Source: Oxytricha trifallax
Lineage: Eukaryota; Ciliophora; Spirotrichea; Sporadotrichida; Oxytrichidae
Assembly (NCBI GenBank): GCA_000711775.1
Contig: ARYC01000340.1
Location: 1 to 64,000, forward strand
Reading direction: 5' to 3'
DNA: 64,000 nucleotides
Shown here: positions 59,162 to 64,000 of the stretch, in pieces
How positions within the stretch are numbered: position 1 is the stretch's first letter
Layout of the letters: each line of letters starts with the position of its first letter
Position numbers and translations under genes: made by a program
The notes under the pieces: generated by a model
Seen by the model: the letters and a program-made list of their open reading frames with translations, nothing else
Database searches by the model: none
What the model was told of the DNA's origin: nothing

Positions 59162-59162
59162 A
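59079..59162. repeat. (AAAT)n microsatellite, about 84 bp
   Basis: About 21 uninterrupted copies of 'aaat/ataa' just after the last clear delta-COP block, probably within an IES or the 3' flank. Confidence 0.95.
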
Positions 59163-59219
59163 ATAATTTAAAGTATAATAAGAAAAAGTTTAGCTATAAC
59201 AACAGTAACTTCAATACGA

Positions 59220-59935
59220 TTAAGTAATAGAATTAAAGTAGATATGATTTGGTGAGTACAGCTATGCGGATGATAGAAAGTTGATGGATGTAACTATTGA
59301 AGATGATGATGAAGATATGCCTGACTCAGATTATGAAATAATATTATTTCACTACTTATTATATGAGAACATAATTACATTATTCATATGTTTAAATGAA
59401 AGTGGTTCAATTCATCAGAGTAGGGTGGTCGAAAGTCAATACATAAACGCATATAAAGAATAAAAATTATGGTTGGAATTTCCGATGTGGTTTCCGCAAG
59501 AAATATCTATTCTTGTTTGCTAACATAAAAACCAAGCACAACGGTGAGACTTCCACAGGCATCAATATTTCTCAGTTCTACAGTGGAAGAAGGAGAAGTA
59601 GGCCCATGACTTTATTGCAAATCTCATCTAACTGAAGATAATCTTAAATTAGAGAAAGGCTTCCTTACAAGTTTGAATTGTGTTGAAAGCCCTACAAAAT
59701 CTCTTCAATGATTTTATGACAAAACAGATTCCTTCATTACAGATGACGATGATTAACTTAAAATCTTTGTGCATGATCACAATTTACTAATCTAGTAAAT
59801 TTTGAGATATCTTAACATAGCAGCCACGAAAGGGCACACTTAATCTAGCTAACTAGATTGATGAAGAGAAAGGCCATCTCAAAATTGATTAAATTACTGC
59901 CATATTCTTGGTTTATATTCGAACAAGGTATTTTA
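59220..59935 (+). CDS. Gene F: coding segments downstream of delta-COP, unknown
   Basis: The frame FGEYSYADDRKLMDVTIEDD then DDEDMPDSDYE (59240-59335) is acidic and clearly protein-like. An AT-rich break follows, then SRVVESQYINAYKE, NYGWNFRCGFRKKYLFLFAN (then IKTKHNGETSTGINISQFYSG), KKEKQAHDFIANLIQLKIIL, FYDKTDSFITDDDDQLKIFV and LANQIDEEKGHLKIDQITAI in changing frames to about 59930. Short IESs must lie between them, but I did not resolve the pointers. No family recognised. It may be a gene separate from delta-COP on the same strand. Confidence 0.5.
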
Positions 59936-60334
59936 TTTTATATAAAGCAGTGGTAGTATTTATGATACATGTATCCCCCAAGATTATATCTGTTTAATAT
60001 AATGGTCAATTTAGAGATATAATAGTAAATGGTACATTATTAATGGGTTTCATTCTACTATCTTTTGGTTAGTCTTAGTATTTTAAATATTTAAACATGA
60101 AATACATTTAAATTATTAATAATGTTCATTTCAATTTTATAAATTAATTTAATTATTAAAAAAATTATCCAAAATAATAATCAAAAATATTCATTAAAGT
60201 ATTCATTATAAATTTAAATTTAAATTAATAATTTCAAGAAAATTCTAAAAGAATAATATTTGATTCTATTAAAATATAGAACAGACAGCTTTTAATAAAA
60301 TTAATTGGTTCTAACTTTACATAAACTGCTTGAA
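59936..60334. other. AT-rich stretch, nothing supported
   Basis: Spacer between gene F and the TBE. No frame or repeat recognised. Confidence 0.5.
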
Positions 60335-60551
60335 TCAAAACCCCAAACTCCTTAGTGAGGTTTATAAGTGCTTTGATTATTAGGGGTAAAGTTGGGGTTT
60401 TATTAGGGTGAGTAGAATAATTAGGCCAGTTTGCAAAATGAGAAATAGAAATTAGCGATTTTTGGGGTCTATTTATGATGAAAAATATTTAGATTTACTG
60501 CTTAAGCCTAGGTATGGTGCGAGTATTAATATATACTAACTAATACTAGTA

Positions 60552-61504
60552 ATGAATTATTTTGCGAATGCAAAGCTATTGTTTAAGAGTGCTTCAAATG
60601 TAAGGTATCACTGTTTGGTAGCTGTTTAGCATTAAAATTCTGGTTCTTGATTACATCTTACAATAAGATAAAAGTTCTCTTAGCAGCATATTGACTATCT
60701 CTGCGATTCTAAGACTCTTAATTATTGGACAAACTTACCACTTGACGAGCGAGCTCTAATGTTTTATCGAAAGTATCCTGACATGCGCATCTCTCCATAG
60801 ACTATCGCAAATATTTATAGAAGGAATGGTATTACTTTCAAGACTGTCAACAGAGTCAAGAGAGTGATTGATTTTACAGTGAAATTTTATATTAATAATT
60901 TAAACTATATATATATGATTAAAAGCAGAGGGCTATTGATAATAACATCAAGTTCATACACGCTGATGAAGCAGTGATTACATTCAACACTTTTATTAAT
61001 AAGTCTTGGTACAAGAAGTATGATAATATAGAAGTGTATGACTAAAAGGTAAAGGTTGTCACCCATGCAATTTTAGCAGATATTAGCGAAGATTTAAGTC
61101 TAGAAGCTTATGTCATTCACCCTCGCTCTATTAAGCGAGAGCAGTATATCGAGTTTTTGCAAAAGCTCAGAAAGAAGAATAGCAACTAAGAAAGCATCCT
61201 GTTTGTTTATAACCTATCAGTTCATAAGACAAAGGAGTCTAAGAAAGCTTATGAAGAGTTAAACATAACTCCTGTGTATAACGTTCCTTACAGTCCACAA
61301 TTTAATGGAATCGAATTCTACTGGAGTCAGATTAAGTCTCACAACAAGAAGTTACTGCTGTATTTCCTAATGCATGATCTACCAATCGATACAGTAGATC
61401 TCATACAGAGTAGTTGCAAGAGATTGGGTAAAGACTAGACTACAATATTTGCAAGAAAGGGTAGAATGAATGTTTATAAATAAGTGTTAGACTTAAATGA
61501 ATGA
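60552..61504 (+). CDS. TBE 42-kDa DDE transposase, second copy
   Basis: ATG at 60552 starts MNYFANAKLLFKSASNVRYH. Conserved blocks follow: NRVKRVIDFTV, FIHADEAVITFNTFI (catalytic Asp kept; the Glu-Phe next to it reads Val-Ile), LFVYNLSVHKTKESKKAYEE and YNVPYSPQFNGIEFYWSQIK with the catalytic Glu. The second catalytic Asp (FVDNLSVHK in the 41.7-kb copy) is Tyr here, so the enzyme would be dead even without the frame changes near 60645 and 60880. TGA is at 61502-61504, 6 bp from the 22-kDa stop. Confidence 0.88.
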
Positions 61505-61510
61505 ATTATT

Positions 61511-62299
61511 TCACATATCAAACGAACTCTTAAAAGGATTCGGCTTATCTTTCTTTAGTTCCACTGATGCTTAACTTGGACCCATGTTTCTTCTCTTTAA
61601 ACCAGCACCAGCATCTATATTCATATCATCAAGTTTTTAAATCTTTTTATAAAGTCTCTTGCTAACTTAATGAATGGTTTGAGACTTTCTCACTCTGTGA
61701 ACTTTTGCATTCTCTTTCATTAGGAATATACCAGTTCCAGGTTTCCCTAAAAAGTTATATATAAAAGCTTACTAGAGAGATAAAGATGCTTCTTAAGCTC
61801 CGCAAGCCAGCTCTTACTTATGAGAATGCCTTGCTTCTTTTAATCTTCTGAAGAAATAGAGTAGAGTTTCTAGTGAGCTTCTTCAATTATTTCTCTTAAA
61901 TAACCTTCTCTCAAAGTACCATGTACACCAAATAAGAAGCTCTTTTCAGGAAATTTGTAAGAGAGCTGTTTCTTATTTGGAGGGTAAACTATCAACTCTT
62001 CATCTTTCATAGCATCCTCATAGAGATTAGCGACATATCTCTGAGTAGTTTGGTATATCTATTAAATTAATCTCCTAGTTTTTAAAGGCTTTCTTCTCAT
62101 CACAGAGTATAGCTTTTAAGAATGATATTATGGTACCTTCCATCGTTGGAAGGAATAGCCCAAATGCATATCATTTTGATTATCATCAATTTATTTTACC
62201 ATGTTAAGTGAGGTATCAATAGAGATCTTCCTTGCTCCTGAATCTTGAGATCATTTCTTGGTCCTCCACCCTTTTCATTGTAGCACTCATTGATTCCAT
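61511..62299 (-). CDS. TBE 22-kDa ORF, second copy
   Basis: ATG at 62297-62299 gives MESMSATMKRVEDQEMISRF then RSKEDLYRYLT. The later blocks correspond to those of the 41.7-kb copy, and TGA is at 61511-61513. The 26-nt intron near the C-terminal third is kept (GTAAGC...TTTTTAG). The first intron has lost its acceptor, and there are further frame changes, for example around 62040. Function unknown. Confidence 0.8.
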
Positions 62300-62464
62300 T
62301 TTTGTTCCTCTTTCTATTAATTAAATTTCAAGTTTTAATTTATAGACTTCTGGATCCTATCCTTTAAAATCTTACTATTAAATATGGGAATCTTATAGGA
62401 GGTAAACCCTGTAAAAATACGTGTAGAAAGTTTGCAGAAGCTGTAACAAACTTCAGATAGTACT

Positions 62465-62690
62465 CGATTTTTATCGATTTAGTTCCATTAAATTTAGTAC
62501 TAAAATAGTTTAAATTTAATTAGTACTGGTACTAAATCCGTTTAAGTTTAATTGGTACCAATTTAATAGTACAAAAACTTATTTAGTACCTAGTTTTAAT
62601 CAGTGAGGTTTTAATGGAAAAGTTCCAATCTGGTTCAAAACTTAATTGGTCCCAGTACCAACCTGGACTTTATCTGAGTTGGTACCAAAA
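62465..62690. repeat. GGTACTAA/TTAGTACC motif cluster in the TBE spacer, second copy
   Basis: Same arrangement as 43855-44060: 'tagtactggtactaa', 'ttggtaccaat', 'ttagtacctag', 'cagtaccaacc'. Conserved position between the divergent ORFs. Confidence 0.6.
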
Positions 62691-62864
62691 TCAAAATTAT
62701 TAAGGGTAAAATTAGAAAATTTATAGTTATAAATTACAGAGAAGTATGGTTGCTTACACCTGAAATCAAACTATGGTTTTCACATACGTTGCTCCTTTGA
62801 AGAGGGGCTCTTGTATGCATGCTTAAAGTAGCTTTATAATACAAATTTTAATTTGAATTTAAAC

Positions 62865-64000
62865 ATGGCGGCTATCTTAAATCGTAAAGCAGTTGGTTTA
62901 GGAACTGGTTAATCATGCCTCAATTTTGCTTCTAATAAGAAACCAGAAGTTATATTCATTGAGAAGGAAGAGCTGAGAAGTCTTGTATTTGAAGCAAGCA
63001 TATTCAACAACAAAAAGTCAGCAGATGTGGGAGTGTGAACACTAATAGAATTTTCTGAGGAAGTCAAGGAACCTCTTCAGATTGAAAAGATAAAAACTTT
63101 TTAATGCCAAGACTGATAAAATTACTTCTCGACCGATTCCAGTTTGAAGAGACTAATGAAAGTGTTTCATCTGGTAAGGCTAAGGTATATTTTAAGCATG
63201 ATAAGGTCAATGGCAGGTACTAGTGCACGACTTGTGAGAAATCTTATCCTCACTTAGCTAAAGTTAAGAAGCATATGCAGAAGCATCACCTAAGTGATTT
63301 ATTAATTTAAGATAAAGATAATCAGAAATTAGTGCCCACTTAAAGAAAATCTAATACTCTTGAGACTTAAAAAGAACAACAGGAAAAGCTCAAGAGGCAG
63401 AAGCAAATAGAATAAATGAATCAAACTGCTGTTAATGTCTTTTTAGCATGCTTTTAAGAAAGAGCCATGTATATTCCTGCACTAAATGCAGTAGACCCCT
63501 TATCAGTTGTATTGAAGATTGCTAACAAATAAATGTAACTGCTAAAGCAAAACTCATAGTGGTTGATGACTATGCCTACAAGGTATGTCCTTTCAGCTAT
63601 CTCATTAAGAACGAGTAGTATTAAAATGAGTTTGTTAACGAATATATCGTACTCAGAGAAGCTTAGAAAAAAGATTGCAATAACTTGCTCAAACTAGATT
63701 GTATTATTATAGGGTTTGGTTTTATCGCACTAAGGCTAAAAAAGTTTGAAATCACTCTCCGAGATTATCTATATTTAAATAGATACCCAGATAACTTGAA
63801 TGATATTCTATATAATATTGTAAAGGGTGTATAGGAACTTCACGAGCTTGGATATATTCATTGAGATTTGAAGCCTGATAATTTTAAGCTAAACCTTTGC
63901 CTTTAGAAGTAGTCGTAATTGATTTTAATCGAGCCTTAAGATAAGAGATTGTAACCTTAGCAAAGGTTCTTGGTTCTCCAAATTACTTCCTAATCAGAGA
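62865..64000 (+). CDS. TBE 57-kDa zinc-finger/kinase ORF, second copy, partial
   Basis: ATG at 62865 opens MAAILNRKAVGLGTG. A first finger (CQDQQNYFSTDS) has lost its second Cys. The second finger is well kept: YQCTTCEKSYPHLAKVKKHM with His-Lys-His-His. Then YLIKNEQYQNEFVNEYIVLR, a HELGYIH-DLKPDN catalytic loop whose Arg codon is TGA, and VVIDFNRAL before the window ends. The gene is uninterrupted at the site where the 41.7-kb copy carries the 677-bp element. Confidence 0.85.

Larger units (their letters stand above)
60335..64000 (+). mobile_element. Second long TBE transposon, runs off the window
   Basis: The left end TCAAAACCCCAAACTCC with 'ttagtgagg' matches the 41714 end. The subterminal DNA, transposase, 22-kDa ORF, GTAC-repeat spacer and start of the 57-kDa ORF align with that element throughout. 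It lacks the 677-bp insertion, so it supplies the empty site. Frames are broken in several places, but divergence from the other copy is modest. The right end is outside the window. Confidence 0.95.

Overview
The window looks like germline (micronuclear) DNA of a spirotrich ciliate, most likely Oxytricha or a close stylonychine relative. Four signs agree. (1) The first 15.6 kb is one tandem satellite with a unit of about 380 bp, the size I recall for the Oxytricha micronuclear satellite. (2) TBE-type Tc1/mariner transposons are present in several copies, with C4A4-like ends and the TBE gene set: DDE transposase, 22-kDa ORF, and a 57-kDa zinc-finger/kinase ORF. (3) Coding frames use TAA and TAG as glutamine and only TGA as stop, so a standard-code reading finds almost nothing real. 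(4) Host genes are cut into macronuclear-destined segments (MDSs) by internal eliminated sequences (IESs). Each IES is flanked by a short direct repeat (pointer), and cutting out one pointer copy plus the IES restores the frame.

Layout: 1-15.65 kb, satellite, about 41 units. 15.65-19.2 kb, foldback (palindromic) elements and short MDS-like coding islands. 19.2-21.8 kb, AT-rich with one weak coding island. 21.8-23.1 kb, minus-strand gene A, with four resolved IESs and one intron. 23.8-25.4 kb, coding fragments, mostly minus strand. 25.86-29.8 kb, plus-strand gene B in at least ten segments. 30.8-31.2 kb, membrane-protein-like fragments. 31.9-32.5 kb, a 614-bp palindrome with arms that look identical. 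33.3-36.8 kb, a degraded inverted TBE that has lost most of its transposase. 38.2-38.7 kb, foldback copy 2. 40.2-41.1 kb, a TIR-flanked unit carrying an ARF GTPase pseudogene. 41.7-46.5 kb, a nearly full-length TBE whose 57-kDa gene is split by a 677-bp TIR element. 46.7-47.0 kb, TBE end remnant. 47.3-47.7 kb, foldback copy 3. 48.5-51.8 kb, minus-strand gene C (acidic head, Asn/Gln-rich tail). 51.8-59.9 kb, plus-strand MDS-rich DNA including the delta-COP (coatomer delta) gene at 57.2-59.0 kb. 60.3-64.0 kb, a second long TBE running off the window.

How the parts relate: during macronuclear development the satellite, the TBEs, the foldback elements and the IESs would all be discarded and the MDSs joined. 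TBE transposases are known to take part in that elimination in Oxytricha. The IES model here is tested best in delta-COP, where homology fixes the reading frame independently: pointers CATTA, TGAAA and AGG each give a join that matches the family. In genes A, B and C the joins rest on frame restoration alone, and some could be wrong. With only TGA as stop in AT-rich DNA, open frames of 100 or more codons arise by chance, so fragments without homology carry low confidence. I saw no rRNA, tRNA, CRISPR or prokaryotic signals.
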